A DNA stretch of 64,000 nt from Zhihengliuella flava (GTDB lineage Bacteria; Actinomycetota; Actinomycetes; Actinomycetales; Micrococcaceae): the NCBI RefSeq assembly GCF_015751895.1, contig NZ_JADOTZ010000001.1, positions 1,674,001-1,738,000 on the forward strand, in the 5' to 3' direction. The translations under genes and the position numbers were made by a program. The first letter of the stretch is position 1; each line of letters begins with the position of its first letter. The notes under the pieces are model-generated. The model had not been told where the DNA came from. It saw only the letters and a list, made by a program, of their open reading frames with translations, and did no database searches. Of this stretch, positions 17,797 through 26,725 are shown in pieces.

Positions 17797-18129
17797 GTGG
17801 AGACCTTGACCGAAACGCATGCCCGCGCCGTGGCTCGCCTCGGCTACGCCCTGTCTGACCCGGGCCGGGCGCGCATTCTGGTGCGGCTGCGCGCTGGCGC
17901 GGCCACGCCGTCGGACCTGGTGGCGCTGCTCGGGGCCAGCAAGCAGGCCGTGTCCAACCACCTCGCGTGCCTGCGCGGGTGCGGGCTCGTCGAGGCCGAG
18001 CGGCAGGGGCGCAGCCAGCTATACCGGCTGACGTGGGACGGCCTCGCCCAGGCGATCGACGCACTGGCCGCGCTCACCCTGCAGGTTGACCCCCAGTGCT
18101 GCGGCCCCGACGGGTGCCGATGCCCATGA
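17797..18129 (+). CDS. Metal-sensing ArsR/SmtB-family repressor (CmtR-like)
   Basis: 110 residues from the GTG at 17797. The earlier in-frame GTG lies inside the operator, so it was rejected. Winged-helix fold: RARILVRLRAGAATPSDLVALLG, then recognition helix SKQAVSNHLACLRGCGLVE. Two cysteines four apart in that helix plus a C-terminal cysteine cluster (CCGPDGCRC) match the Cd/Pb sensor CmtR of mycobacteria. It should release its operator when metal binds and so derepress the downstream cation exporter, with which it overlaps by ATGA. Confidence 0.88.
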   Translation: METLTETHARAVARLGYALSDPGRARILVRLRAGAATPSDLVALLGASKQAVSNHLACLRGCGLVEAERQGRSQLYRLTWDGLAQAIDALAALTLQVDPQCCGPDGCRCP

Positions 18130-18812
18130 GACGGACACCCACGGCTGCTGCGCTGAGTCCCGAACGACGCCGCACGCTGATCCGGCGCATCCGCTGGATC
18201 GTCGCCGGAACCATCACCTACAACGTCATCGAGGCGATCGTCGCGCTCAGTGCCGGTGCCGCCGCGTCCTCCAGCGCGCTGCTGGGCTTCGGGCTCGATT
18301 CCATCGTGGAGGTGCTTTCCGCGGCCGCCGTCGCGTGGCAGTTCGCGGCCGCGGATCCCCAGCGACGGCAAAAGCCAGCCCTGCGGCTCATTGCGATCTC
18401 CTTCTTCGGCCTCGCCGGCGTCGTCGTTCTGGATGCGGTCCGCGCGTTCGCCGGTGGGGGCGAGGCCCAGCCGTCTGGCATCGGCATCGCCTTGGCCGCG
18501 GCGAGCCTCGCCGTGATGCCGCTACTGTCCTGGTTCGAGCGGCGGACGGGGCGCGAGCTCGGGTCCGCCTCCGCCGTCGCGGACTCCAAGCAGACGCTGA
18601 TCTGTTCCTATCTCTCCGCCGCGCTGCTGATCGGCCTCCTGCTCAACGCGGTGCTCGGCTGGGCGTGGGCCGATCCCGTCGCGGCGCTGGCGATCGCCGG
18701 GTTTGCGGTGCGGGAAGGGCTGGAAGCCTGGCGCGGCGAGGCCTGCGCCCAGCCGGTCAGCCAGCTCGTCTCCACGGAGGAGCCGGCGGGCGGCTGCGGC
18801 TGCGGGCACTAG
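18126..18812 (+). CDS. Cation diffusion facilitator family metal exporter
   Basis: 228 residues from ATG 18126, which overlaps the repressor stop; an ATG six bases earlier is equally possible. It has about six membrane segments with family motifs GFGLDSIVEVLSA in the second and SAVADSKQTLICS in the fifth, where acidic residues bind metal. The C-terminus is short and ends GGCGCGH, a likely metal-binding tail in place of the usual cytoplasmic domain. With the CmtR-like repressor upstream it probably exports Cd, Pb or Zn; which metal is not decided by the sequence. Confidence 0.87.
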   Translation: MRRTPTAAALSPERRRTLIRRIRWIVAGTITYNVIEAIVALSAGAAASSSALLGFGLDSIVEVLSAAAVAWQFAAADPQRRQKPALRLIAISFFGLAGVVVLDAVRAFAGGGEAQPSGIGIALAAASLAVMPLLSWFERRTGRELGSASAVADSKQTLICSYLSAALLIGLLLNAVLGWAWADPVAALAIAGFAVREGLEAWRGEACAQPVSQLVSTEEPAGGCGCGH

Positions 18813-18818
18813 GCGTGC

Positions 18819-19511
18819 CTACCGCGCGGGCTCGACGGCGGGCAGTGGGCCCGTCTCCGGGCGCGCCGGGCTCAGGTCCACCACCGTCCAGCGTAGGAAG
18901 AATTGGGTCAGCGGGCCGATGAGGAGCGCATAGGCCACGGTGCCGACGCCGAAGATCCCGCCGAGCGTCCAGCCGATCGCCAGCACGCTGACCTCCACCA
19001 CCGTGCGCACCAGCCGCATGCTGAGGCCCGTGCGCAGGTGCACGCCGGTCATGAGGCCATCGCGCGGTCCGGGGCCAAATTGGGCGCCGATGTAGAGGGC
19101 GCCGCCGAGCCCGTTGATCACGAGCGCCGCCGCGATCGCGGTCACCTGCCATGCGAGTGACTCGATCGGTGGAAGGAGCCACAGCGTGGCGTCCGCGGCG
19201 ACCCCGATCCAGACGGCGTTGACGATGGTCCCCAGCCCGGGCCATTGCTTCAGGGGGATCCAGAGCAGCAGGACCAGGAGGCCGACCAGGATGATGATGG
19301 TGCCGATGCTCAGGGGCAGGCGCGTGCTGAGGCCGTAGTGCAGCACGTCCCACGGTGCCTGCCCCAGGCCGGCGCGGACGAAGACGGCCATGGCGACGCC
19401 GAACAGCGTGAGCCCCACCATCAGGTTGGTCAGCCGCAGGGCGAGTCGCCCGGCGCGGAGCTGCTGGAGGGGAGTGAGTGGGAGGAGCTGGGGGTGCGAT
19501 GTCTGGGCCAT
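18819..19511 (-). CDS. YczE-type integral membrane protein (copy 1)
   Basis: 230 residues from the ATG at 19511, about five membrane segments. Family features are the AGLGQAPWDVLHYGLS loop after the first segment and YIGAQFGPGPRDGLMTG later. YczE-type proteins are often divergently linked to a MocR regulator named YczR, exactly as here, with an inverted repeat in the shared promoter. Transport substrate is unknown. A paralogue about as long lies on the other side of the regulator (21034-21696). Confidence 0.85.
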   Translation of the reverse strand: MAQTSHPQLLPLTPLQQLRAGRLALRLTNLMVGLTLFGVAMAVFVRAGLGQAPWDVLHYGLSTRLPLSIGTIIILVGLLVLLLWIPLKQWPGLGTIVNAVWIGVAADATLWLLPPIESLAWQVTAIAAALVINGLGGALYIGAQFGPGPRDGLMTGVHLRTGLSMRLVRTVVEVSVLAIGWTLGGIFGVGTVAYALLIGPLTQFFLRWTVVDLSPARPETGPLPAVEPAR

Positions 19512-19529
19512 GCCTCCACTCTGCGGCTT

Positions 19530-19554
19530 ATTGGCCCTTGAAAAAATAGCCAAT
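19530..19554. promoter_or_regulatory. Putative YczR operator
   Basis: ATTGGC-N13-GCCAAT lies in the 60-bp divergent promoter between the yczE-like gene and the regulator; a further related half-site (AATGGC) occurs a few bases before the regulator's start. Confidence 0.55.
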
Positions 19555-19571
19555 TCGAGCAGAATGGCTCT

Positions 19572-21053
19572 ATGAGCACCGTCACGCCCAGCCGCCGGCT
19601 GGGCAGCCATCGCCTAGCGGCCATGCTGGGTTCTCCGGATGCCTCGCGGCCCGCGTATGCCTGGCTCGCCGACTCGATCCGCCAGCTCATCGCCAACGGC
19701 CGGCTGCTCCACGGCACGGCCTTGCCCAGCGAACGCCAGCTGGTCACCGCCCTCGGGCTCAGCCGTACCACCGTCTCCCGCGCCTACGCCGAGCTGCGCG
19801 ACCGCGGCTACGCCAGCGCCCACGTCGGCGCCGGCACCATCGCTCAGGTTCCGGGCGGCCCCGTCGCCGGGGGCGGGGAGCCGCTGCCGTTGGGCGGATT
19901 CGGGCCGCACGGCGGCAGTCGGGGCGGGTCCGACGACGAGGGCACGCCGACCGCCGTCGACCTCACGTGCGCCGCGCCGTCGGCCCCCGTGGGGCTGGCC
20001 GAGGTCTACCAGGAGGCGCTCGATGAGCTTCCGGCCTACATCGGCGGGATGGGCTATTTTCCCCTCGGAGTGCCCGCCCTGCGGGAGGCCATTGCCGCCG
20101 ATTACGCGGCGCGCGGCGTGCCCACCGATCCCGAGCAGATCGTGGTCACCGCCGGTGCGCTCGCCGGCGTGGCCGCGGCCGCCCGGCTCCTGCTGCGCCC
20201 CGGCGGCGTCGCGCTCGCCGAAAGCCCCACCTACCCCAACAGCGTCACCTCCTTGCGTCACCACGGGGTCCGGGTTGCCGCGGTCCCCATCACGGCGGAG
20301 GGGACCGACGTCGAGGCGGTCACCGGTGCCCTGCGCTCCAGCGGCGCCCGGGCCATGCTCTGCCTGCCGGACTTTCACAACCCCGTGGGGACGCTGGCGT
20401 CGAACGAGACCCGCGAGCGCTGGGTCGCCGCCTTGCGGGCCGCCGGAGCCACCGGAATCGTGGACGAGACCTGCGCCAAGCTGTGGCTGGACGAGGAGCC
20501 GGACGTGCTCCCGCTGGCCGCGTTCTCCCGTGACGTGGTGACCGTCGGCAGTGCGAGCAAGTCCCACTGGGGTGGTTTGCGGCTGGGGTGGATTCGGGCC
20601 CCGCACGCGCTGATCGGCGCGTTGGCGCGGGTGCGCATGAACCTCGACCTCGGGGCGCCCGTGCTGGACCAGCTGGTGCTCGCCCGGCTCATGCAGCGCT
20701 CCTCGTCGCTGGCACCGCACACGCGCCGGCAACTGCGCTCCACGCGGGATTTCGTTATCGAGCAGGCCGCAGACTTGCTGGCGGACTGGCGCGTCCGGCG
20801 TCCGGCCGGCGGGCTCTCGCTCTGGTTCGAACTGCCGGAGCCGGCCTCCACGCGACTCACGGCGGCGGCCGCGCGGCGCGGCGTCCTCCTAGCTCCAGGG
20901 TCCACGTTCGCGGTGGCCGATCACGGGCTCGAGCATTGGATGCGGATCCCGTTTGCCCAGTCGCAGCAGGAGCTGGAATGGGCGCTGCCACGGCTGGCCG
21001 AGGCGTGGGACGAGGTGCGCGGCCGTGCGCCGCTTACCGGCGTCCGCGGCTGA
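19572..21053 (+). CDS. MocR-family regulator (YczR-like)
   Basis: 493 residues. Residues 20-85 are a GntR winged helix (HGTALPSERQLVTALGLSR). From about residue 130 on it is a fold-type I aminotransferase domain with the PLP lysine in VGSASKSHWGGLRLG. This is the MocR/PdxR class, where PLP or an amino-acid aldimine tunes DNA binding. Flanking yczE-type genes on both sides fit the YczR subgroup. The gene overlaps the end of the second yczE copy by 20 bases on the opposite strand. Confidence 0.9.
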   Translation: MSTVTPSRRLGSHRLAAMLGSPDASRPAYAWLADSIRQLIANGRLLHGTALPSERQLVTALGLSRTTVSRAYAELRDRGYASAHVGAGTIAQVPGGPVAGGGEPLPLGGFGPHGGSRGGSDDEGTPTAVDLTCAAPSAPVGLAEVYQEALDELPAYIGGMGYFPLGVPALREAIAADYAARGVPTDPEQIVVTAGALAGVAAAARLLLRPGGVALAESPTYPNSVTSLRHHGVRVAAVPITAEGTDVEAVTGALRSSGARAMLCLPDFHNPVGTLASNETRERWVAALRAAGATGIVDETCAKLWLDEEPDVLPLAAFSRDVVTVGSASKSHWGGLRLGWIRAPHALIGALARVRMNLDLGAPVLDQLVLARLMQRSSSLAPHTRRQLRSTRDFVIEQAADLLADWRVRRPAGGLSLWFELPEPASTRLTAAAARRGVLLAPGSTFAVADHGLEHWMRIPFAQSQQELEWALPRLAEAWDEVRGRAPLTGVRG

Positions 21054-21696
21054 TATCCACCACGCACCAGCGGAAGAAGAACTGCGTCAGGGGGCCGATC
21101 GACAGCGCGAACACCGCGGTGCCGACGCCCACCACGCCCCCGAGCAGCCAGCCGACGCCCAGGGCGGACAGCTCCATCAGGGTGCGGATCAGACGCACGC
21201 TGAGGCCTGTCTTGAAATGCAGACCGGTCATCAGGCCGTCGCGTGGGCCGCCGCCGTATTGGGCGCCGATGTACAGGGCGGTGCCGAGGGCCATGAGCAC
21301 GGTGGCCACCGCCATGAGCGCGATCTTCACCGCCAGCGGGTCCGGGGTGGGCAGCCACCGGATGACGAGGTCTGCGACCGGCCCGACGGCGAACGTGTTG
21401 ACCACGGTGCCGAGCCCGGGCCACTGCTTCATGGGAATCCACAGCAGCAGGATGACCAGGCCCACCAGCACAATGACCGTGCCAAAGCTGAGGCCGAGCC
21501 GGTTACTGAGGCCCTGATGCAGGACGTCCCAGGGGGAGACACCGAGCCCGGCTTGAACGAAGAGGCCCACTCCGGACCCCAGCAGCGCAATCCCACCCAC
21601 CAAGTGCAGTAGCCGGCGGGCCGTCCGGGGCGCGCGGAGCTGCTGTAGCGGGGTCATCGGGATCAGGCGTGGGCGCGAGGAATCGGACACCCGCAC
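21034..21696 (-). CDS. YczE-type integral membrane protein (copy 2)
   Basis: 220 residues, clearly paralogous to copy 1: PWDVLHQGLSNRLGLS and YIGAQYGGGPRDGLMTG align directly, and the C-termini share IGPLTQFFxRW. Two GTG codons compete for the start, 21696 and 21690; a TTTAAT -10 at 21698-21703 would place the transcript start at about 21690, favouring the second as a leaderless start. The coding end overlaps the regulator gene by 20 bases, so convergent transcription could interfere. Substrate unknown. Confidence 0.85.
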   Translation of the reverse strand: MRVSDSSRPRLIPMTPLQQLRAPRTARRLLHLVGGIALLGSGVGLFVQAGLGVSPWDVLHQGLSNRLGLSFGTVIVLVGLVILLLWIPMKQWPGLGTVVNTFAVGPVADLVIRWLPTPDPLAVKIALMAVATVLMALGTALYIGAQYGGGPRDGLMTGLHFKTGLSVRLIRTLMELSALGVGWLLGGVVGVGTAVFALSIGPLTQFFFRWCVVDISRGRR

Positions 21697-21778
21697 TATT
21701 AAACGCTCCCCGCGGCCCAGAGACCATTTCGCTGCGTCACACCGTCGCCCCGCGAGAGTGGGCTGGTCTGTACACGCC

Positions 21779-21810
21779 GCGGGGCGGCGACCCGAAGGTC
21801 ACCGCCCCGC
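21779..21810 (-). terminator. Hairpin terminator of ppa
   Basis: GCGGGGCGG-N14-CCGCCCCGC, a perfect 9-bp stem, lies just downstream of the ppa stop on its strand. Confidence 0.65.
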
Positions 21811-21829
21811 GCAAGAAGGTCGTGAGCGA

Positions 21830-22309
21830 CTAGCCCTTAAAGCGCTCGATCGAGGCGGCCAGCTCCGCCTCGGCAGCCTCGCGGCCCTGCCATCCCTCGG
21901 CCTTGACCCACTTGCCGGGCTCCAGGTCCTTGTAGCGGGTGAAGAAGTGCTCAATCTCCTTCAGCAGCCACTCGTCCACGTCCTCGAGCTCCTTGATGTG
22001 GTCGAAGCGCTTGTCGTCCGCCACGCACAGCAGCTTCGCGTCGCCGCCGCCGTCGTCCGTCATGTTGAACACGCCGATCGGGCGGGCCTCGACGACGACG
22101 CCCGGGATCAGGTCCACGCCCGGGATCCACACCATCGCGTCCAGCGGATCGCCGTCCTCACCCAGGGTGTTGTCGAAGTAGCCGTAGTGGGTGGGGTACT
22201 GCATCGGGGTGAACAGCACGCGGTCCAGGCGCAGGCGGTGGGTCTCGTGGTCGATCTCGTACTTGACGCGGGATCCGGTGGGGATCTCGATCGTGACGTC
22301 GTGGCTCAA
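21830..22309 (-). CDS. ppa: Inorganic pyrophosphatase
   Basis: 159 residues, the standard length of the family I soluble enzyme. The metal-binding segment GEDGDPLDAMVW (Asp-rich) and the N-terminal pattern TGSRVKYEIDHETHRLRLDR are diagnostic. It hydrolyses pyrophosphate to drive biosynthesis in the cytoplasm. It diverges from the dacB-like gene, an arrangement conserved in actinobacteria, and has its own hairpin terminator. Confidence 0.97.
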   Translation of the reverse strand: MSHDVTIEIPTGSRVKYEIDHETHRLRLDRVLFTPMQYPTHYGYFDNTLGEDGDPLDAMVWIPGVDLIPGVVVEARPIGVFNMTDDGGGDAKLLCVADDKRFDHIKELEDVDEWLLKEIEHFFTRYKDLEPGKWVKAEGWQGREAAEAELAASIERFKG

Positions 22310-22456
22310 GATGTCTCCTCAGATGAGCTGGTGCCCCGCCGGCCTGCGGGCGGGCCGATGCGTCGGGGGCTAAGGTTTACAGTGCTGCAGCCAGCGTATA
22401 CGGCGAGGGCGCACGCAACACAGATTTTGCTGGTCCAGTTGCCATCGGGGGTGCCT

Positions 22457-23812
22457 ATGCGACGCGGTTTTGAGGCCGTCACCGCGGTCCTGCTCACCGT
22501 CATGATGGCCGCCCTCGTGATCGTCGCCGCGCTGCCGCTGACGCCCGCCCTGTTGACCCGCACGGTCCCGCTGCAGCCCCAAACGGAACTGCCGTCGGTC
22601 GCCTCGCCGCCAGCGGAGCAGAGCTCCGCGGGCTCGACGCCGGAGGGGCCGGCTCGTGAGGCGGTCGCCGCGGCGCTCGGGGAGCGTTTCGCGCAGCCTG
22701 CCGCTGCGGCGGGGCAGCTCGCCGGAACCGTCGTCGACGTCGCCTCGGGGCAGACGTTGTTTGCCGCCGACGCGGACGAGCCGGGCGTGCCCGCCTCCTC
22801 GTTGAAGACCCTGACCGCGGCGGCGTCGCTGTCCGTCCTCGGCGAGGACGCGCGCCGGAGCACCAGCGTGCACTGGGAGGGCCAGGACGTGGTGCTGGTG
22901 GGTGACGGTGACGTGCTGCTGACCCAGGCCAAGCTCGAGGAACTCGCCGCCGAGGCGGCCGAGCGGATCACCGCCCAGTCCGGCGCGGGGGAGCTCAACG
23001 TGGTGCTGGATGACACGCTCTTCGCCGGCAGCACGTTGAGTCCGCACTGGGATGAATCGCTCATGGCCGGGCAGCATATTGCCCCCGTCATGCCCCTGGC
23101 CCTCTACGCCGGGCACACCTCCGCGGACGCTGCCACCCGGGCCGCGGATCCCGGGATGAGCGCCGCCCTCGCGTTCCACCGGGCCCTGGGCGCGCAACTG
23201 GAGGGGACCGGCGCGTCCCTCAGTGCCGACGTGGTGCGCGGCACGGCCCCCGAGGGCGCGGCGGAAATCGCCGCGGTGGACTCGGCGACCACGGGTGAGA
23301 TGGTGCGGGTCATGACGGAGGATTCGGAAAATTACGTCGCGGAGGCGCTGGGCCGGCTGGTCGCGCTGGAATCCGGGCATGCGGCCAGCTTCGGTGGGGT
23401 CTCCCAGGCGCTGACGGCCACCGCGGAGCGCATGGGCGTGGACACCGCGGGGATGCGCATCGTGGACGCGTCCGGGCTGGCCGCGGCGAATCATGTCACG
23501 CCCGCGCAGTTGGCCGGCGTGATGACCGCCTCGGCCGTCTCCGCGAGCGGCGGGCTGCGCGAGCTGCCGTACGTGCTGCCCGTCGCCGGGGCCACCGGCA
23601 CGCTGTCCGCGCGCCTCGATGGCGACGCGACCCGCGGCAAGGTGCGGGCCAAGACGGGCACGCTGACCGGTGTCGTCACCCTCACCGGGTACGTGACGAC
23701 TCAGGACGGGGCGCTGCTGGCCTTTTCCTTCTTCGCCCGGGACGTCCCGGGGGCGCTGGGGCCGGCACGGGATGCGCTCGACGACGCGGCGACGGCGCTC
23801 GCAGGGCTGTAA
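22457..23812 (+). CDS. dacB: D-alanyl-D-alanine carboxypeptidase (peptidase S13)
   Basis: 451 residues from ATG 22457; GTG 22451 is an alternative two codons upstream. A signal anchor spans residues 8-35. The penicillin-binding motifs are present: SSLK (Ser114-Lys117), SEN in EDSENYVAEALG, and AKTGTLTGV as KTG. It removes the terminal D-Ala of peptidoglycan peptides on the outer face of the membrane. It sits between ppa (divergent) and the DUF2342 gene, the usual actinobacterial order. Confidence 0.93.
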   Translation: MRRGFEAVTAVLLTVMMAALVIVAALPLTPALLTRTVPLQPQTELPSVASPPAEQSSAGSTPEGPAREAVAAALGERFAQPAAAAGQLAGTVVDVASGQTLFAADADEPGVPASSLKTLTAAASLSVLGEDARRSTSVHWEGQDVVLVGDGDVLLTQAKLEELAAEAAERITAQSGAGELNVVLDDTLFAGSTLSPHWDESLMAGQHIAPVMPLALYAGHTSADAATRAADPGMSAALAFHRALGAQLEGTGASLSADVVRGTAPEGAAEIAAVDSATTGEMVRVMTEDSENYVAEALGRLVALESGHAASFGGVSQALTATAERMGVDTAGMRIVDASGLAAANHVTPAQLAGVMTASAVSASGGLRELPYVLPVAGATGTLSARLDGDATRGKVRAKTGTLTGVVTLTGYVTTQDGALLAFSFFARDVPGALGPARDALDDAATALAGL

Positions 23813-23848
23813 GCCCCGCGAGGCAACCGTTCGTGATTCGATAGGCGC

Positions 23849-24922
23849 ATGGACACTTCGCAGGCACCCGCCCCGCAAGCCAAGCTCATCGACTTTGGGC
23901 TCGCCGCCAAGACCGGCGCGGCGCTCAGCACGCCCGGCCCCAAGCTCACCCCCGCCGAAGCGGCCGCGGTCGTCGCGGACTTGCGCGCGCACGCGGACGC
24001 CGCCGTCGCGCACGTCCACCAGATTTCTCAGCTCGACGCCGCCGCCGACCTGCGCGATTCCGAGGTGCTCGTGGTGGACCGGGCCAGCTGGGCCCGGGCC
24101 AACGTGCTCAGTTTCCAAGCCATGATCGACGCCCCCTTACGTGCCGCGGCCGCCAAGCACGGCGACAAGCTCACCGGGGTGACCACGGAGGTGGGCTCGC
24201 GCGTCACGGCCACGGAAATGGGCGCCATCCTGTCCTTCCTCTCCTCCAAGGTGCTCGGTCAGTATGACCCGTTCGCGCCGCTGGTCCGCCCGGAGCTTCC
24301 GGAGGCCGGTCGCCTGCTGCTCGTGGCCCCGAACATCGTGGAGGTGGAGCGGGAACTGGGCGTGGAACCGGCGGACTTCCGCCTGTGGGTGTGCCTGCAC
24401 GAGCAGACCCACCGGGTGCAGTTCGCCGCCGCCCCGTGGCTGCGGGATCACCTGTTGGAGCAGATCGATCAGCTGGTCACCGGCATGCTGGACACGGCGG
24501 AATCTTTCAGCGACCGGCTGCAGCAGGTCTTGAGCGAAAAGCAGTCGCTCGCCAGCATTCTGCGCTCGCCGGCGGACCAAGAGCGCATGAGCCACCTGAC
24601 GGCCGTGATGAGCCTGTTGGAGGGCCACGCCAACGTGGTCATGGACGGGGTGGATTCCTCGATCGTCCCCACCGTGAAGACCATCCGCCGTCGCTTCGCC
24701 GCCCGTGGCAAGGACCGCGGTCCGCTGGAGAAGTGGCTGCGCAAGGTGCTGGGGCTGGACGCCAAGATGCGCCAGTACGCGGACGGCCAGCGCTTCGTCA
24801 ACGCCGTGGTGAAGCAGGCGGGACTGGAGGCGTTCAACCGCGTGTGGGAGCGCGCCGAGCACCTCCCCACTGAGCACGAGCTGCACCATCCCGACGCGTG
24901 GGTGCAGCGCATGAGCGCCTAG
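23849..24922 (+). CDS. DUF2342 zinc-dependent metalloprotease-like protein
   Basis: 357 residues. The zinc motif is HEQTH in LWVCLHEQTHRVQF and a second conserved acidic/His segment LLEGHANVVMDG follows about 65 residues later. The family is annotated as a zinc-dependent metalloprotease or coenzyme-F420-biosynthesis-associated protein, but no substrate is established. It lacks a signal peptide. It abuts tilS (the stop is followed directly by the tilS ATG), so they form an operon with dacB upstream. Confidence 0.9.
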   Translation: MDTSQAPAPQAKLIDFGLAAKTGAALSTPGPKLTPAEAAAVVADLRAHADAAVAHVHQISQLDAAADLRDSEVLVVDRASWARANVLSFQAMIDAPLRAAAAKHGDKLTGVTTEVGSRVTATEMGAILSFLSSKVLGQYDPFAPLVRPELPEAGRLLLVAPNIVEVERELGVEPADFRLWVCLHEQTHRVQFAAAPWLRDHLLEQIDQLVTGMLDTAESFSDRLQQVLSEKQSLASILRSPADQERMSHLTAVMSLLEGHANVVMDGVDSSIVPTVKTIRRRFAARGKDRGPLEKWLRKVLGLDAKMRQYADGQRFVNAVVKQAGLEAFNRVWERAEHLPTEHELHHPDAWVQRMSA

Positions 24923-26017
24923 ATGGGCGGGCATCTGCCGCCCTGCGTCGCGTCCGCCCGCCGCGGAGTCCTCGCCGCGCTCGCCGGCTGGAGCGCGGAC
25001 GGGTGCCCGGGCAGTGGTGTAGAGGACGACGACGCCAGCGCTGGCGCGGCACCGCACGTTCTCCTCGCCGTGAGCGGGGGAGCGGATTCGCTGGCGCTCG
25101 CGGCGGCGGCCGCGTTCTTAGCGTCCACGGCGCAGGTGGAAGCCTGCGCCCTCATCGTCGATCACGGCCTGCAAGCTGGTAGCGCCGAAGCCGCTGCGAC
25201 CGCCGCCGAGCAGGTCCGCGGGCTCGGGCTGAGCGCCCGTGTGGTGGAGGCGCAGATCGCCGATCCCGGCACCGAGGAGCAGGCCCGCGAGGCCCGCTAC
25301 GCGGCGCTGGAGGCGGCGGCCCGGCGCTGGGAAGAGGAGTCGTCCCGACCCGTGGCGATCCTCACCGGGCACACCCTCTCCGACCAGGCTGAGCAGGTCC
25401 TCTTGGGACTGGCGCGGGGGTCCGGAACTCGCGCGCTCGCCGGGATCCCTGCGGCGCGCGGGCGCATCCTGCGGCCGTTCCTCGGCGGGGCGCCGGGGAC
25501 CGAGGACGGTGTGTGGCGCGCGGACACCGAAGCGATCTGCGCCCACGCGGGCCTGACCCCGTGGCAGGACCCGACCAACGCGGAGCGGGTCGCGGCCCGC
25601 AATCGCATCCGCCTCGACGTGCTGCCCTACCTCGAATCGACCCTCGGCCCCGGGGTCGACGCCGCGCTGGCGCGGACGGCCCGGCTGGCCGCCGCGGATG
25701 CCGACTATCTCGACGCGGAGGCGAGCCGCGCCTACGGCGAGCTCGTTCTGACCGGGACCGACGCCGTCGTCCTCCGCCTGGAGGGCGTGCGCGCGCTGGC
25801 CGCACCGCTGAGGCGGCGGGTGCTCCGGCAGGCCGCACTCGCCGCGGGCGGGCTCTCGCCCACCTACGAGCGGACGGTGGCGCTGGAAAGGCTCTGCGCG
25901 GCCGGGGGATCGGCCGGGCCGGTGCAGTTGGCGGGGCACGTGGAGGCCTTCCGGGTGCGCGATGGTGCGGCGTATGGGCACCGCGCCCCGGTGCTGGTGC
26001 TGCGGGCGGCGCGCTGA
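24923..26017 (+). CDS. tilS: tRNA(Ile)-lysidine synthetase
   Basis: 364 residues. The ATP-pyrophosphatase loop AVSGGADSLALA is near residue 50, and TGHTLSDQAEQVLLGLARGSG follows. It attaches lysine to C34 of the CAU-anticodon tRNA-Ile so that it reads AUA. The N-terminus is somewhat longer than usual (about 25 extra residues of low complexity before the loop), so a later start is possible, but the ATG directly follows the upstream stop. The C-terminal domain is short, as in other actinobacteria. hpt follows. Confidence 0.94.
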   Translation: MGGHLPPCVASARRGVLAALAGWSADGCPGSGVEDDDASAGAAPHVLLAVSGGADSLALAAAAAFLASTAQVEACALIVDHGLQAGSAEAAATAAEQVRGLGLSARVVEAQIADPGTEEQAREARYAALEAAARRWEEESSRPVAILTGHTLSDQAEQVLLGLARGSGTRALAGIPAARGRILRPFLGGAPGTEDGVWRADTEAICAHAGLTPWQDPTNAERVAARNRIRLDVLPYLESTLGPGVDAALARTARLAAADADYLDAEASRAYGELVLTGTDAVVLRLEGVRALAAPLRRRVLRQAALAAGGLSPTYERTVALERLCAAGGSAGPVQLAGHVEAFRVRDGAAYGHRAPVLVLRAAR

Positions 26018-26115
26018 TTCATTGCGCGGTAACCTTGGTGGTGTAGCCGCATCCGGCGCCCGTGGTGCCGAGAGAAGACTCGTCCAAGACCCCAGAGATT
26101 TCAGGAGCCCCTTTC

Positions 26116-26667
26116 GTGGATTCGAACGACGTGAGTGCCGACCTGGCACACGTGCTCTACACCAAGGATCAGATTCAGGACAAGATCGCCGAGATGGCCG
26201 CCGCGATCGACAAGGACTACGAGGGCCGGGACATTCTGGTGGTGGGCGTGCTCAAGGGCGCCGTGATGGTCATGGCGGACCTCTCCCGGGCGCTGCACTC
26301 GCACGTGACCATGGACTGGATGGCCGTTTCCTCCTACGGCTCCGGAACCACCAGCTCCGGGGTGGTCCGCATCCTCAAGGACCTGGATACGGATCTCATG
26401 GGCAAGCACGTCCTCATCGTCGAGGACATCATCGATTCCGGCCTGACCCTGTCCTGGCTGAAGTCCAACCTCGAGTCCCGCGGCCCGGCCTCGGTGGAGA
26501 TCTGCACGCTGCTGCGCAAGCCGGAGGCGGCCAAGGTGGAGATTGATGTGAAGTATGTGGGCTTCGATTGCCCCAACGAGTTCGTGGTGGGTTACGGCCT
26601 GGACTTCGCCGAGAAGTACCGCAACCTGGACTTCATCGGCACCTTGGCGCCGCACGTCTACAACTAG
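26116..26667 (+). CDS. hpt: Hypoxanthine phosphoribosyltransferase
   Basis: 183 residues from the GTG at 26116, chosen because AGGAG lies 8 bases upstream and it gives the family's usual length; the open frame begins 18 codons earlier. PRPP-binding loop LIVEDIIDSGLTLSW and the N-terminal VLKGAVMVMADL are diagnostic. It salvages hypoxanthine (and guanine) to nucleotides. In most related genomes ftsH follows hpt; here ftsH is 17 kb further on. Confidence 0.95.
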   Translation: MDSNDVSADLAHVLYTKDQIQDKIAEMAAAIDKDYEGRDILVVGVLKGAVMVMADLSRALHSHVTMDWMAVSSYGSGTTSSGVVRILKDLDTDLMGKHVLIVEDIIDSGLTLSWLKSNLESRGPASVEICTLLRKPEAAKVEIDVKYVGFDCPNEFVVGYGLDFAEKYRNLDFIGTLAPHVYN

Positions 26668-26725
26668 CGGGCGCGGGGGCGGCGCGGCGCGCAACACGCA
26701 GGGACCTATTGATTTTCGATAGGTT

